Notes: generated by a model not told the origin, from the letters alone. A DNA stretch of 64,000 bases from Nereocystis luetkeana (GCA_031213475.1 JARUPZ010000003.1:10381963-10445962), one strand, 5' to 3'. Positions 30,061 to 42,570 are shown, counted from the first letter of the stretch. Program-made: numbers and translations.

Positions 30061-30659
30061 GTTCACCATCAAACCTGTATTTGATATATATATATATATA
30101 TATATAATTTTATGTATATATATTATATACCTGGTATATATACACATATACCTGGTACTTCGTACATATATATATCAGTATCGTATGTATCTATTTCAGC
30201 AGCTTAGGTTATTGTCACTGTTGGTTCTGAAACGGATCATCAAGAAGCCATACACGCAAACGCGTCATCAAAACAGCTACGTACCCACTCCTCGGCGGGG
30301 ATCTAGGGACTTTTTAGGCGTCAACATGAACACGAAACGGCCATTGCATGTACGCCAAGCGCGGTGCACGATCGCGCTCTTATGAGCACCGTCGAGAGAA
30401 AAACGGGCGAAGCGCGTAAGCAAAGGCACGGGCGAACAGTGTACGTAGATATCATCACACTTTTCGGCGTGTATGTACAGCGGCTACGGTAAAAGGTATA
30501 CCTGGTGGCAATACACATAGGTCAGCTACATAAGCGCTGACTCCACCCGAGATGACGACGGAAGGAATAACTCAAGTGTGCTTGCGCGCAAAAATGCGCG
30601 GCAAGAACCGTACGTATAGGCGAGATGGGGGGGGGGTGGGGCGAGAGCCTGCTATGTGA

Positions 30660-31087
30660 CCCCCCCCCCCCCCGGGATGGTTGTCGAGTTAGATCACTTG
30701 TGCGAGGTAAACAACCCTTACTACGTACAAGTGGGAATGATCGTACCACGTAGTGTTCAAGGTAAGGCACCTAAGAGGCAGTTACATAGTACTTCCATTG
30801 CTGTCTCTGGAAATGCTTACACCGGAAATTGAATCAACTCATTGAAGATGTCGTCCATATGCAAGTCCGCCTCACAAGCGGTTCTTTGTAGGATGCAGCT
30901 CACCCTTCATGCGACTCGCCAGACACCTCACGGCGCTTCGCGCTTGGTGCAAGCGATGTCTGCCTGGTCGGTGAAAACCCGACATGCTCCGTCCCGGCAT
31001 TGTAGGGATGCGAGGGTCTATGGTCATACGACTACGGCCATGCATGAGATCGAGTACATCTCTCCTATCGAGTACACCCCCCCCCGG
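30660..31087 (+). mobile_element. Family C retroposon, near full length with C tail
   Basis: From GATGGTTGTCGAGTTAGATC to ATCGAGTACA plus C run, about 420 bp. Preceded by a C run and a fragment CCTGCTATGTGACC of the SINE-like repeat seen at 46960. Best copy for a consensus. Confidence 0.9.
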
Positions 31088-31680
31088 GATCTCGCTTACT
31101 ACGACTCGCAGGAGCGAGAAAGGAAAGGAACGGCGTTAAGATAATGACTAATGGGATGGAATTTTATGAAAGAAGAAATGGAGACGACAGCAGATAAGCA
31201 CCCTGGCGGAGCAAATGTCGGGGAAAATGCCCACGATAACAAAACCTGTAACATACCAGGTGAACTGCAGTGTATAGGCGGTCTTGCGTTCGCGTGATTA
31301 TATCACGTGAAATATCTCGTGACAAAGCTACTCAAGACACAACTGTACAATGTTAGCGCGATAATAATACGATACATCATAAGGTCCCGTAAGCTCATCT
31401 TGAACGCGTAAGTGTGCACGTGTGTGATATGAAGTACACCTCGACGAACACCCCTGCTATCGTACTCACCCTCCATTGTATTTGTGCTGTGTACTGCGCA
31501 CAGCTGCTGCTGCTGCCTGTTGCGTCTGCGCCCTGCTGTAGTTTGAGCACTACACGCGACATGGCGAGGCTTATCGCGGCGGTTTGTATCTCAATCTCTG
31601 CACACAACTGGTTGCGGGGTATCATTGGCCGCTGTTCACGATTTTGTGTCAGTCATAATGCGGGGGGAATACAGCCCACT

Positions 31681-31790
31681 GCGGGGGAATACAGTAATCA
31701 GAACCAAATATGGCGTGCAAAAATACGGGTATACCTGATTTTCTTGTCCCATCGGGGGCTCTGATTACTATGCCCCCCCCCCCCCCCCCC
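31681..31790. mobile_element. Family A relative (AATACAGTAATCAGAACC subgroup)
   Basis: Left end GCGGGGGAATACAGTAATCAG, right end CTCTGATTACTATGCCCCCC followed by a C run. A partial left end precedes it at 31660-31674. Fragments of the same subgroup occur at 42375-42392 and 45160-45205. Confidence 0.7.
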
Positions 31791-32229
31791 CCCCCCCATC
31801 CCGTACTTGCTGTCAATCGGGGGGATTGGTGCCAGGTACGTACTACTGTACGTACACTGTAGCACTTGAGGGCGGAAATACCAAGAAGGATCCGTCTCAA
31901 CACCATTGAGATCACTATCGCGAACGAAGCGTCCCTTATGTTCCCGCCCAGCGGTACGCCGTACGTAACGCACGTGAGATAACACTGCTGGCTGCCCCTC
32001 GGGCCACCTCCAAAAACTTGATTTCCTCCCCAACACGGGCGGGGAGAGCGTAAACAGCTATTAATACCAACCACACGACGAGTAGCGACGCGTCTTGTCT
32101 ACGGAAGCATTTCAATATTTTCCACAGCCAACACGATCGTCGTGTGTACCCCCCCCCCGGCCACACCCACGCCCCCGCCCCCCATGGTATGGGAGGATGT
32201 CAGCTCTGACTTGCTGAGTGATATATTAC

Positions 32230-32344
32230 TACCACGGGGGACCATAGTAAACAGGACCAAATATTGTTCGCAAAAATAGCGAAATATGTAGGTTTTTGTG
32301 TGTACCGTAGGTCCTATTTAATATGCCCCCCCCCCCCCCGGAAT
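32230..32344. mobile_element. Family A MITE with expanded C run
   Basis: Left end ACCACGGGGGACC; right end ATATG followed by a long C run and GGAATA. Confidence 0.85.
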
Positions 32345-32638
32345 ACCACTCTCCCCCTCAACATAGGACAGAGTTTTCATTTTAATGTTGGCATAAAAAA
32401 AAAGTTTCCTCATATTTTTGAGGGAAGAGAGTGGTGCGCGGTGCACTACCGCTTCTCAAGCCGTATGGTTTTTTTGCCGCTTTTTTCCTGGTCTGGCTTG
32501 TGTTGTCGTGATCTCGTACCGGGTGCGTTGGCACTTCACTCGTTTTAGCCACTCCAGTCGCGAATTTTCTTGTTTTCTTGTTTTCTTGTCTCTCTCTCTT
32601 TCTCTTTCTCTTCCTCGCAGTCTGTGACCACGTAATTA

Positions 32639-32745
32639 CTACGGGGGACCATAGTAAATAGGACCTAATATTGCCAGTAAAAATAGGTAACTATATAGGT
32701 TTTTGTCTATACCATAGGTCCTATTAACTATGGACCCCCTCCTAG
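32639..32745. mobile_element. Family A MITE inserted in a dispersed repeat
   Basis: CTACGGGGGACC ... CTATGGACCCCCTCC. Its flanks (CTGTGACCACG left, GGACAAGGGATCAGG right) are the two halves of the repeat seen uninterrupted at 55283-55372. Confidence 0.85.
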
Positions 32746-32825
32746 TACACCAAGTACATCTCTTGGGACAAGGGATCAGGGCCGGAGACTGGGTGTGCTG
32801 ATGAAGTCGGGCAGGAAGAACGGGT

Positions 32826-32924
32826 TATAACCCTTTTAGTACCGTAGTCCCGTTTTGGGGACGAACTACTTGAAATTTGAGTGGTTTGTCCCCGAAATGG
32901 GACTGCGGTTCTAAAACGGTTCAA
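32826..32924. mobile_element. Family B element
   Basis: TATAACCCTTTTAGTACCGTAG ... CTGCGGTTCTAAAACGGTTCAA. Confidence 0.9.
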
Positions 32925-34160
32925 CGTGAAGACTAACACTACACGCGCGGTTGGCTGCCGTCACCTGTAAACTGCTGTGCTGGTATGAATCGAAAGCGTA
33001 TGTTCGAGAGAATTCGAAACCGATTTCGGCGAACAAAAAGAACCCATTGGAGGTCTCTCGCTTCGCCTCTTCTCTTTCACTCGAAATCCCAAGCGAGCCG
33101 ATGCATCGAGGAAAATGTAGAAAATCAGCCCAATCGGCGTCTCATCGCCGGAAATCCGTTTCGAAATTCAATCGAACTTCGATCCTATTTCACATCAGCC
33201 CTCTATAGACACACAGACCCTTGAGCATACGTAGGTTGTTCTATATTTTCAGAACTGGCACGTAGCTGGCGGCTAAATAACATGAGAGCCTTTATTTTCT
33301 TCTTATTTTTGAACGTCTTATATATAGGTCATACATGGTACGTACGTAGCCTGGTAGGGTTTGGATTACAGCAAGCTCCCCAAAAAAGGGGGGAACAAAA
33401 AAGTGTCATCGTAAAAAAAGTCTCCAACATACCGTCTCCTAAAAAAACAAAACCATTCTTCTTCTTTTTGCGTTTTTGCTTTTAGTCTGTCCTTCATCAT
33501 TATGTATGACTTTTCACCTCTCCAGCTATCAAACTCGTTTGTGACTTTTCGGTTTTACTGTAATTATAACCTCAGCGGCATTCCGGGTCAGGGTCAAGCT
33601 ATGGTCACAGTTGTCTCCCCTTATCCCTCTGGGAGTTTTGCCTACCTGGTACGAGTACACATTTTCTTTTCTACCGGACATGGGTCATTCACCACCCCAC
33701 AAAACAAAGTATTTCAGTTCTTGACGCGTGCTATATATGTGTGTGTGTTCCTTCACATTAAACCGTTCTTTCTACCCGTCGGCATCCAGCACAACCAGTG
33801 TCCGTGCCGATTCTTCAATCCTAGAAGAGATACAAGTTATGCGGTCACAAAGCTACGCCACAGACATACTACGTTGCCACGTACCTGGTATGCAGTAAGC
33901 GCAGCAGTGGGCAATGCAATGCCATGTCATCATACTATTGATATGAATACTGTAGATACGACAGGCACGACATACACATTATATGAAGGATAAGAGGTGG
34001 CCCCCTTGTCGACAAGAAAAATATATATATACCTGGTATATATATATCTGACCGAGCGAGCGGGGTTCCTCCTTAACCCAATTTTGTTGGAATACCACCA
34101 TTGTTTTTGTCTTTTTCGGGGATAGGGTTCGAACAATATAAATACAGGTTTAATAAAAGT
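32925..34160. other. No recognised gene
   Basis: Mixed unique-looking sequence with ACCTGGTA motifs at 33645, 33880 and 34030 and an inverted GGACACTGGT-type repeat at 33774-33816. Confidence 0.45.
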
Positions 34161-34301
34161 CTCACGGGATTTGCCCGTCGGGATTGCACTTCAGTCTTTT
34201 TTCTCGAAAACCAATGTTGACAGGTGGGGGTACAGAAGCTTCGGAGTCCACGCCGCTACCAACCATGGCACGTGCTACCGCCGTGGCATACGTCTCTATT
34301 C

Positions 34302-34411
34302 TCGACCCTTTTTTAGGGCTGCAGTCCCATTTTGGGGACGAACCAGTCAAATTCTGAGTAGTTTGCCTCCAAAACGGGACCAAAACGGAACTGCGGTCCT
34401 AAGAGGGTTAA
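34302..34411. mobile_element. Family B element with duplicated right-arm segment
   Basis: The right arm contains ACGGGACCAAAACGGAACTG, a short tandem duplication of the ACGGGACT box. Confidence 0.85.
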
Positions 34412-34503
34412 AAGGGCCAACACAGCAATCGTACATGAAAATGGCGCCGTTCACATAGAGAGAGGGGGATACATGCCTTCTGGGCCCATCCTAGGTACTA
34501 CGG

Positions 34504-34666
34504 TCGTGTATCACACTATCACACTGGGTGATTAGATATCACACTGGGTGCTAGAATATCACACTGGGTGCTAGGATATCACACTGGGTGCTAGGATATC
34601 ACACTGGGTGGTAGGAATTCACACTAGGTGATAGGATATCACACTGAGTGATAGGATATCACACAC
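34504..34666. repeat. 20-bp tandem repeat, about seven units
   Basis: ATATCACACTGGGTGCTAGG repeated head to tail with single-base variants. No spacers, so not a CRISPR array. Confidence 0.93.
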
Positions 34667-34914
34667 CCCTGAGACGAATTTCAAGGCCCGGTTTCCTGCA
34701 AAACATGGGGCGCGGGGGGGGGGGGGGGGGGGGCACAAAGACGAAAATGGTGGCTTTGGAAAGATTTCGTCGAGAAGATTATTGCATAGACGCATCGCTT
34801 GTCGTATTCAGTACGTACGCCCTCTCCCTGTTGTGAAGAGAAACCCAGCTCTGAAAATCGCACGAGGGGGGGGGGTGTTATCTTATCACCCTATTAAATA
34901 GTGTGATATTAATA

Positions 34915-35019
34915 TTACGTGGGACCATAGTTAATAGGACCTACGGTACATACAAAAGCCTATTTATTTCCCTATTTTTACTGACAATATTTGGTCCTAT
35001 TTACTATGGTCTCCTGTAA
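34915..35019. mobile_element. Family A MITE
   Basis: TTACGTGGGACCATAG ... CTATGGTCTCCTGTAA; about 105 bp. Confidence 0.9.
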
Positions 35020-35039
35020 TAGTGTGATACGGTACCAGG

Positions 35040-35265
35040 TATATGCCCCTTGCTCCGTCTCGAGTGGGATGCGTGTGGCCAATGGTCAAATGACTAAGGC
35101 AAAGCGACGAATCAGTACGCCCCCACCCCCTGGTCGGTGAAAACCCGACATGCTCCGTCCCGGCATTGCAGGGATGCGAGGGTCTACCGTATGGTCATAC
35201 GACTAACGGCCATGCATGAGGTCGGGTACATCTCTCCTATCCAGTACACCTCGGCTCCCCCCCCC
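35040..35265 (+). mobile_element. Two family C copies in tandem (variant then standard)
   Basis: Variant GGCCAATGGTCAAATGAC ... ATCAGTACGCCCCCACCCCC, then TGGTCGGTGAAAACCCGAC ... CCAGTACACC. The second begins in the C tail of the first. Confidence 0.8.
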
Positions 35266-35694
35266 TCCCTCCCCCTCAACAGAAAACAGTCTGCGTATAT
35301 CCCTAGTCTACATTCTTGCTGGGTTGCTTCTCGCCCCTGGGCTATCTGTGAAAGGGGGGGGGGGGGGGGGCATGGTAACGGGAACAGAAAACGGTGCCCA
35401 AAACACAGGGGGGGGGTACATGCCTTCCGGGTTCATCCTGGGCTCTGAACACTATTATACTATGCTCCCCCCCCCCCTCCCCCCCCCCTCCCGCGATAGT
35501 CTGTACCAGCTATACACTGGGTTGCAAGTGATGCGGGATGGTATACCACAGCTCGTTAGTACCGTTCCCCTTACGGACTGGTATGGCACAGCAGACAGCA
35601 GTGTTGGCGTGGGCGCTATTTCGTACCAGGTACGTGTTTTGTTTTCTCCCATCGAGGTGCATTTTGTTCTTGTTGTTATTCGCAGCCTGTTTTG

Positions 35695-35800
35695 TTGACC
35701 ACAGGCCAGGATCTCAGGGAAGCGAGCTAATGACGCGAGAACATCATCGTCGCCATCATCACCATCACCACCATCATCATCATCATCATCATCCAATACA
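35695..35800 (+). repeat. Dispersed repeat with ATC microsatellite tail, copy 2
   Basis: TTGACCACAGGCCAGGATCT, CAGGGAAGCGAGCTA, GAGAACATCATCG and (ATC)n. Confidence 0.75.
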
Positions 35801-35914
35801 TGGAGCTAATAATTCTACATTCTTGCTGGGGCGCCTCTCGCCCGCGGACGCACACAAACTGCTTTTGTCGGGGAAAGCTCGAGTGGACCTCGCGTTTGAA
35901 ATGCGGCGGTGCTG

Positions 35915-36050
35915 CGGGGTGTGTACTCGATAGGAGTGATGTACTCGATATCGTGTATGGCCGTAGTCGTATGGACCATAGACCCTCGCATCCCTACAAA
36001 TACCTGTACGGAGCATGTCGGGTCCTCATCGACCAGGCAGATATTAGGGG
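35915..36050 (-). mobile_element. Family C retroposon, short copy
   Basis: GTGTACTCGATAGGAGTG ... CCTCATCGACCAGGCAGAT. Confidence 0.85.
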
Positions 36051-36844
36051 GTGGAGGGGGGTATCATGTACCGGTGTAGAATACTGCTGATGTACGAAAA
36101 TATCCTACTTCAAGTATCTCATGACGTCAGGGCCTCAGCTTTTATTTTATTTTATTTTATTTTTAAAGACGCATGCTCGGGCAGGGGTGGCAAGAATAGC
36201 TTCTGAGGCGTTTTTCATTCGAGGACTTCCGAAGACTGGCTTAATAGTAACAATGAGAAAAAAAGAAAAAAAGAAAAAAAAATGCGACCCGAAAAGACCG
36301 ATCCTAGAGCCTAAATATCAGTCTGATCGGAACTACACGGCAGTTTTGCACATACCCATATTGCGGCAATCGAAACGTGCTTTATATTTTCGGCCAGACA
36401 CGTATACTATAATAGGTGTAAGACGAATCATATTGTGAAACACCATACATACTTACTATTGAAAATAGTGGTCTATATATAGCAGTCAGGTACAACCACT
36501 GCTGTACTATTGCCGGGCCAAACAGTGCTACGTCCGTCACAGCAATGCGGGCTACTCCTTCTGCCATCGCACGCGGCGTGAGTGAGCGCGCGAGCAGATC
36601 AATTCACGCGTTGTCCTCGTGCACCCTATCCCGGGGCCCGTACTCGCAATGTACCACCTCCGGCCAACAGAGGTACAGGGTTTGCTATTTAGCTGCCGTT
36701 GCTCATGGTGATACCCGCCATTCAACGAACGACATTATACCAAAAAAAAGACGGGTCGTTGAGGACTGACAGCTTCAGTCAGAAGAGACCATACTGACTG
36801 CGTCAGCATTCGGCACGGACTGTATTGCAGACTGCGTCAGAAAG

Positions 36845-36952
36845 TCAACCCTTTTTTAGAACTGCAGTCCCGTTTTGGGCCGTTTTGGGGACGGACTACT
36901 TAGAATTTGACAGGTTTGTCCCCTACACGGGACTGCGGTGCTATAAGGGTGA
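36845..36952. mobile_element. Family B element with duplicated left-arm segment
   Basis: CCGTTTTGGG appears twice in tandem in the left arm; right arm CTGCGGTGCTATAAGGGT. Confidence 0.85.
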
Positions 36953-37139
36953 TTCCATCGTTGGCTTCTGACGCAGCCAAGTAGAGATTACACTCACGGC
37001 GTCATCAAGTCAGTAGAGGTTATATCCACCACGCCAGCAAGTCAGCAGAGATGATACATACTCACCGTGTCGGCAGCCAGTATACTGGACTGCATCAGTA
37101 TACTGGGTTCGAGCAAAGCGTGTAACGCCAAGCGAGGCC

Positions 37140-37418
37140 ACTCGCCCCTCTCGTCCCGGCGTTGCATACGCATGGGGATGCGAGGGTCTATGGTCATACG
37201 ACCTTGGCCATCCATGATATCGAGTACACCCTGCCCCCCGCCGGGCTGTTGGGGGGGGGGTGTACTCGACAGGAGAGATGTACTCGATCTCATGCATGGC
37301 CGTAGTCGTATGACCATAGGCCGTTGGGAGGGGGGGAGGGGGGGGGGGGGAGGGCGTACTCATTGATTGCTTGCCCTAGTCAGTTGACCGTTGACCACGC
37401 ATCCCTTTCGAGACGGAA
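37140..37418. mobile_element. Cluster of three family C copies, head-to-head
   Basis: Plus-sense copy to about 37232 (GGATGCGAGGGTCTATGG ... ATCGAGTACACC); minus-sense copy 37250-37322 (GTGTACTCGACAGGAGAG); minus-sense variant 37328-37418 with a G-rich tail. Confidence 0.8.
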
Positions 37419-37501
37419 CATGTTCCTCGTACTCCAAATAAGAGACGCCTCCTCCAACAGTTGGGCGCTCAGTACGTTGTTTGCGAAGAAACTTTTAGCT
37501 A

Positions 37502-37646
37502 TTACGGGGGGCCATACTTAATAGGACCTATGGCATACATAAAAACCTATACACTTGACCATTTTTACTGACAATATCTGGTCATATTAACTACAGTACG
37601 GTCCCCCGTATATTTGATCATATTAACTACGGTATGGTCCCCCGTG
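37502..37646. mobile_element. Family A MITE with duplicated right end and micro-insertions
   Basis: The right end is present twice (to 37610 and to 37646). The first reads AACTA-CAG-TA-CGGTCCCCC and the second AACTA-CGG-TA-TGGTCCCCC against consensus AACTATGGTCCCCC, both gains bordered by TA. Confidence 0.85.
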
Positions 37647-37810
37647 AAAATGAATGTTATCCCCTTCCTGTTCCGCCGCCTGTGGCCACCATCTATCTCC
37701 TGCTGAGCGCGAAGAAGGGGGGGGACACAGGAAGCGCCGCCGGAGGCAGAAAAGTAGTAATACTAGGTACGCACGCGTTTTCGCGTTTCTCTTCCATCAC
37801 AACCGGGGTT

Positions 37811-37908
37811 TTCAACACTTTTAGGACAACAGTCCCGTTTTGGGGACAACTCACTTGGAATTAGACCGATTTGTCCCCAAATGGAGACTGCGGTACTAAA
37901 GGGCTTAA
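37811..37908. mobile_element. Family B element
   Basis: TTCAACACTTTTAGGACAACAG ... CTGCGGTACTAAAGGGCTTAA. Confidence 0.88.
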
Positions 37909-37919
37909 TACCTGGTACT

Positions 37920-40420
37920 GCTCTTGTATTGACAGGGGGTGGTGGCGGGTCTAGCTAGTAGGACACAGCAAACAGCGAAGAAAAAAAAAACAAATCAACA
38001 CAAGGAACTCGTGGCGATGATGATGACGATGACGATGATGAGATATTTTTCATTACTTTCCGTATTCGCTCTCCTCCCGGAGCTCGTTTTCAAGGTTTTT
38101 CCGTCATATAATGTCGAGTGTTTTTGTTGAGCGCCCGTAAGATCAAATCTACTGGCAGGCTCGATCAGCAAATAGGTAAATAGCCGGTGCGAAGCCCTGA
38201 AAAAACTGAAAAAAAGGGAAAACATAAACCATAATTCGGAGTATGAGAGCGCGTACGATACGAGCACCAGTCCAAAAAATACAAAAATATGATGCGTACG
38301 AGTACCACAGACTCGTGTTCGTCCTACTGCTGTAGAACAGTCACTACGGAGTACGTGCAATAGAACAGAGTCAGTATGTTACGTACATGCAGTAGTCAGC
38401 ACATAGCATAGGGTACAGTAGAACAGAGTCAGCGTAGACAACAGAGGATGCACAGTCAGCAGTATACAGTCAGCACAGCAGTCAGTACAGTCAGAACAAC
38501 CGCAGCAGTGAGTAAAGCGGTATGATATTGATCATACATCTGCCTGTTCTACTGCTGTTCATACCTACCGGTATACGTCAGCACGTCTCCGAGTACGTCA
38601 CAACGTCAGAAGTGTAATGACGGAATTACGGTGGTCGATGGTGAAGAGCTTGCTGAAGTGGCCGACCAAAAGCTACGAAACTAAGAACTCAACCGCGGGA
38701 ACGACTCCGAGTATATGTATATAATTTTTTTAAAAGGCAACAGCTGTGAGATCAGAGGATTTCATCCAAACTCATCTTGGCAACCTGTGCGTGGTGAGAT
38801 AGTATGGTTCCATCGCGCGTCCTATTAATGCGGGTTTTATACGGCCTAGTATCGTACGTACACGACGTTTACAATGGCATATACACGGCATACACACGGG
38901 AACAAAAACAAAGGCTGGCCAAAAACAGAAGAGCAGTGAGCGAAAAAAAAAACACACGCACGCACGCACGCACACACACACAAAACACACAAAAAACGAT
39001 CAAGAAAAAACAAAACTCCCGGCGCCACCGCACTGCCCTTGCTACGAGTCACTTGGGACCTGCCCAGCATGGGCATGGGCTCTTTCCAACCTGTTCGGCA
39101 TCCAGTTTTCTAAGAATTTTGTACTCCCATTTTTTTCAGTCAGGCTGCCGCTGCCGCCATCGAGAGGGCCGAGAATCACTCTCCGCGGGCCGGGAAACCC
39201 CAAAGCGAACTGTTTCACACCCCGGACTCTAACAGATCATGATATATCTATACATCTATCTTATCTATCAACAGACAGATGGTCTATAGTAGATCCTCTT
39301 CTGCCGTTGTGAGAGGTTGTGAAGGGTCTGCCTTATATCAGCCTTACAGGGCAGATCCAGTCCAATGAACGCGTGCTTCGAGTGGAGCATGCAGACTGTA
39401 AGGGTCCCACCCGGCAACATGAATGAGCTAGATCATACAGATCATACAGATCATACAAGATCGGGAATATATTATATTTGCGCTTTAAAGGACTTAGATC
39501 ATGAGCTGTGGAAATCGATTATCTGTCCATAACCTGTTTGAATATGTTACCCAGTTTGGCTACATGAGATATCCTGCTGCTCTAGCCAGCCAGCGCTAAC
39601 TGAGCAGTCAGTGCTGTGCCGAAATTGAGCGGGCTATCGCACAGGAGCGGGGGGGGGGGGGGGGGCGTATGTCGGTCGTTTTTTAACGCTCGATTGTGTT
39701 CTTCTTTCGAGAACGTGAAGGTTTTCGCCTATCACCGAAAAAAAAGATGTTTTCGGAGAAAAATAAAATAAAAAAAGACTTTGCCGAGAGCCACCCGAAA
39801 ATACAAAGCTCGACTTCCATCAACAGAGATCACCCTTTTTACGGTCACAAAAAAAAAAAGAAAAGAATACGAAAAAACAAGCGCACAAAGAACGATCGTA
39901 CCCGCCTAACCCTGTGCGATGCGATAACCCGCATCTTCACGACCTAAGGTGTCCCTTCGAACGACTGAGCAGAGTACAGAAGTAGTGGTCCCTCTATAGT
40001 GCCGCTTGGGTAGTGCCGGCTGCACGCTATAGGTGGCGGCTAATTCGCTTTTGGCACACATATACCAGGTAGATGGGATCAACCAGTGTGGCCGCGTGAA
40101 AAGTGGTGCCGATCGCCGCCCCGGCAGTGCCGGTGACGTCGCTTGGCGCATACGGTACGGGCACTGCTGTATACAGAGAGGGGCCACGCCTGTGGTAGGT
40201 TATCCCTTTCCAACCACCAAAATAACTACAACAGAGTACTTCTGCGAGTTCCGCTTGGTCTCGGCATCACTCTCGGGTCTCGACATCGTTCACCTGATAC
40301 GCGATACCTGGTACTTTTTTCAGTTTGGAAACTGAGCCCTCTCCACGGTAGGCACACACAGTCAGTCAGAATATTGTGCAACATAAAACGTAGCAGTTTC
40401 ATCATTCAAAAAAAAACTGA
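37920..40420. other. No recognised gene
   Basis: Holds a GATGATGAC run (38018-38042), TAGAACAGAGTCAG/CAGTCAG-rich short repeats (38330-38500), a (CA/CGCA)n run at 38950-38990, GATCATACA repeats and a G run at 39650. Short open frames do not connect. Confidence 0.45.
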
Positions 40421-40430
40421 GCCTCAGTGT

Positions 40431-40781
40431 GACATGGGAAATTCGAGCATTCTGGGCTACAGATTGTTCAAGGCTATTTGTTAGAGGTTGTAATTTGAGG
40501 TTCAAATCTGAGCCTTTATATAGGTTTTTATATGGTACGTTCAGTTTGATATGGGAAATTCGAGCATTCTGGGCTCCAGATTGTTCAAGGCTAACTACTA
40601 AACGTAGTAAATTAAGGCTGAAATCGGAGCCATTATATAGGTTTTTATATGGTACGTTCAGTTTGATATGGGAAAATCGAGCATTCTGGTCTCTCCAGAT
40701 TTTCCAAGGCTATTTACTAGAGGTTGTAATTTGAGGTTCAAATATGAGCCATTATATAGGTTTTTATATGGTATGCTATTT
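40431..40781. repeat. 117-bp tandem repeat, three units
   Basis: GGGAAATTCGAGCATTCTGG marks units starting at 40431, 40548 and 40665, exact 117-bp period. The period is a multiple of three, so it gives an open frame, but I see no gene context. Confidence 0.93.
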
Positions 40782-42390
40782 TTTAGAACAGCAGCAAAAG
40801 GTAGCAGTACCGGTATCACACACCTACGCGGCTTGACGCCGCACACTATCACAGATGCTGCATATACAGACTGAAGAAGCCGCACAGTACGAACCCACCC
40901 CCTCCCGGCCCTTTAGCGAGGAACTCTCCTTACGGCGTCGGGGAGGGACGACGCGGTGGGTGTTGAGCCATCGATCGTTAGTAGGAGGGTGTTGTGCACG
41001 AACGACGAGCTCTCGCTGGGCAGCTCGACATGTAAACTCCTATACATGCAGACAACTGCTGTTTGTCGCCGCAACAAGGCCGAGTTTTGTTGAGCCGACA
41101 AGATTCTCTCGACTCGCCGAGCACGCTCTGCGTTCGGAGTGCAGGTCGAGCCGCTCGCTTGGCGTCGGAAGAGCAGCGCGCGAAAAGGCGGCACGTGCTG
41201 ATGGGCGATCTTGAGGTGGCTCGACGCTAACTTCGCCTTGAACGAGCACCGCTGCTACTATCTAGATACCATATACCAGGTATACACCTTGGTACCTGGT
41301 CCAGGGTACAGACGGGCGTGGTTTACATGTGGTCTCTGGTCTGTGGTGGTCTCCGTATCATACGAAAACCATGAATAGCATTTTTTTTTGGCATACGCTG
41401 TACGCGTGCATAAGGAACTACATTGCCTACGTACACACGACTTCAGAACTGTAGTCACGAACAGGAGACGCGAAAAAAAAAATGCAAAAAGGGCCTCATT
41501 TTACAACCGGAAAAAAAGCGTTGCATAAGAAACCGCCTTACGGACCCCCCTCAACCGCGCTGCTGCTGCTGCTCTGGGAAACCTCCGAGCCATTTTTAAC
41601 CGATGCGAAGGAAGAAAGAGGTGATCACATGCCCGGACTCGAACCCGCACATGCCGAGGCTCGAACCCACGCATACCATGCTCAGGAGCGGACGGTCCGC
41701 CCAATAAGCCAGCAGGGCCCGGGCCCGGGTGGACGGTGAAGTCAGCGTGGCATCAGGGTGATGACAAAGCAGGAACGGGGTATTTGGATCAGTGTCTAAA
41801 TTCTGCAAACAGGGTATCCCGTTACAGACACCACCGTAAAAGACCGCGCACAGTCCGCACGAGAACGCCCCCCCCCTCCCTCCCCCCCCGGCCCACACGT
41901 CCGGCGGGCAAGCCCTAGCTGATTCCCCGCTCCTCCCACGCACCGCCCGCCCCCCATCTGCCACCTCAGCGACCACGTTGTCGAGTCCGGAGACTGATCA
42001 ACATACACCCTGATTCCGTATTGGGCACTCTGATTCCACGCCGACATTTGCCTCACCCGGACCTGAGACCCTCCGAACTGACCCCCCGGGGGCGATTAAT
42101 TAGCCGCTGTCGGGGGCCACTTGGCACCCCTCACCCCCCCCCCCCCCGCCCACGGCTTCAAGCAGCGTACCAGATCGTAGCAAACACGCTGGTACCCCGA
42201 TATCACTTTTTCCGCTAATATAGCAGTGATACAGCAGACGTATGCATCACTCTACACGACAGCAGTGAAGTACCGTGAGGGTATACGTAGACATTAAAAC
42301 AACACACGGTCCTGACGCTTCCGGCCAGGGAGGTGGACTGTTGCACGAAGGGGGGGGGGGGGGGGGTATGTAGTATCAACAATCAGAACC
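40782..42390. other. No recognised gene
   Basis: GC-rich mixed sequence around 41.0-41.2 and 41.5-42.2 kb with C runs; only the tRNA-like motif on the minus strand stands out. Confidence 0.45.
41620..41725 (-). repeat. Possible tRNA-related sequence
   Basis: Minus strand: TGGCTTATTGGGC (A-box-like), GTGGGTTCGAGCC and GCGGGTTCGAGTCC (two B-box-like motifs 22 bp apart). The stems do not pair cleanly. Confidence 0.35.
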
Positions 42391-42395
42391 AACTA

Positions 42396-42500
42396 TTACG
42401 GGGGGCCATAGTTAATAGGACCAAATACTGTGAGTAGAAATGGTTAAATATATAGTTTTTCATGTCCACCACAGGTCCTATTAACTATGGCCCCCTGTAA
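42396..42500. mobile_element. Family A MITE inserted in a relative
   Basis: TTACGGGGGGCC ... GGCCCCCTGTAA. The left flank AATCAGAACCAA is a fragment of the 31681-type subgroup. Confidence 0.88.
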
Positions 42501-42570
42501 TAGCATTCTGGTGCGTGAACATAAGGGGGATGATGCATGGCTCAAACAGGGTCCATTCGTGGGTTTTGAG

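Noticed and set aside
31936..32166. Minus-strand frame with a membrane-like stretch (LLVVWLVLIAVYALP)
   Set aside because: Two overlapping frames look equally plausible and no partner exon or family match is visible.
34504..34666. CRISPR-like array
   Set aside because: 20-bp units are head to tail without unique spacers; an ordinary minisatellite in a eukaryotic genome.
40429..40734. Protein with three similar 39-residue repeats
   Set aside because: Produced by the 117-bp tandem repeat, a multiple of three; no domain or gene context.
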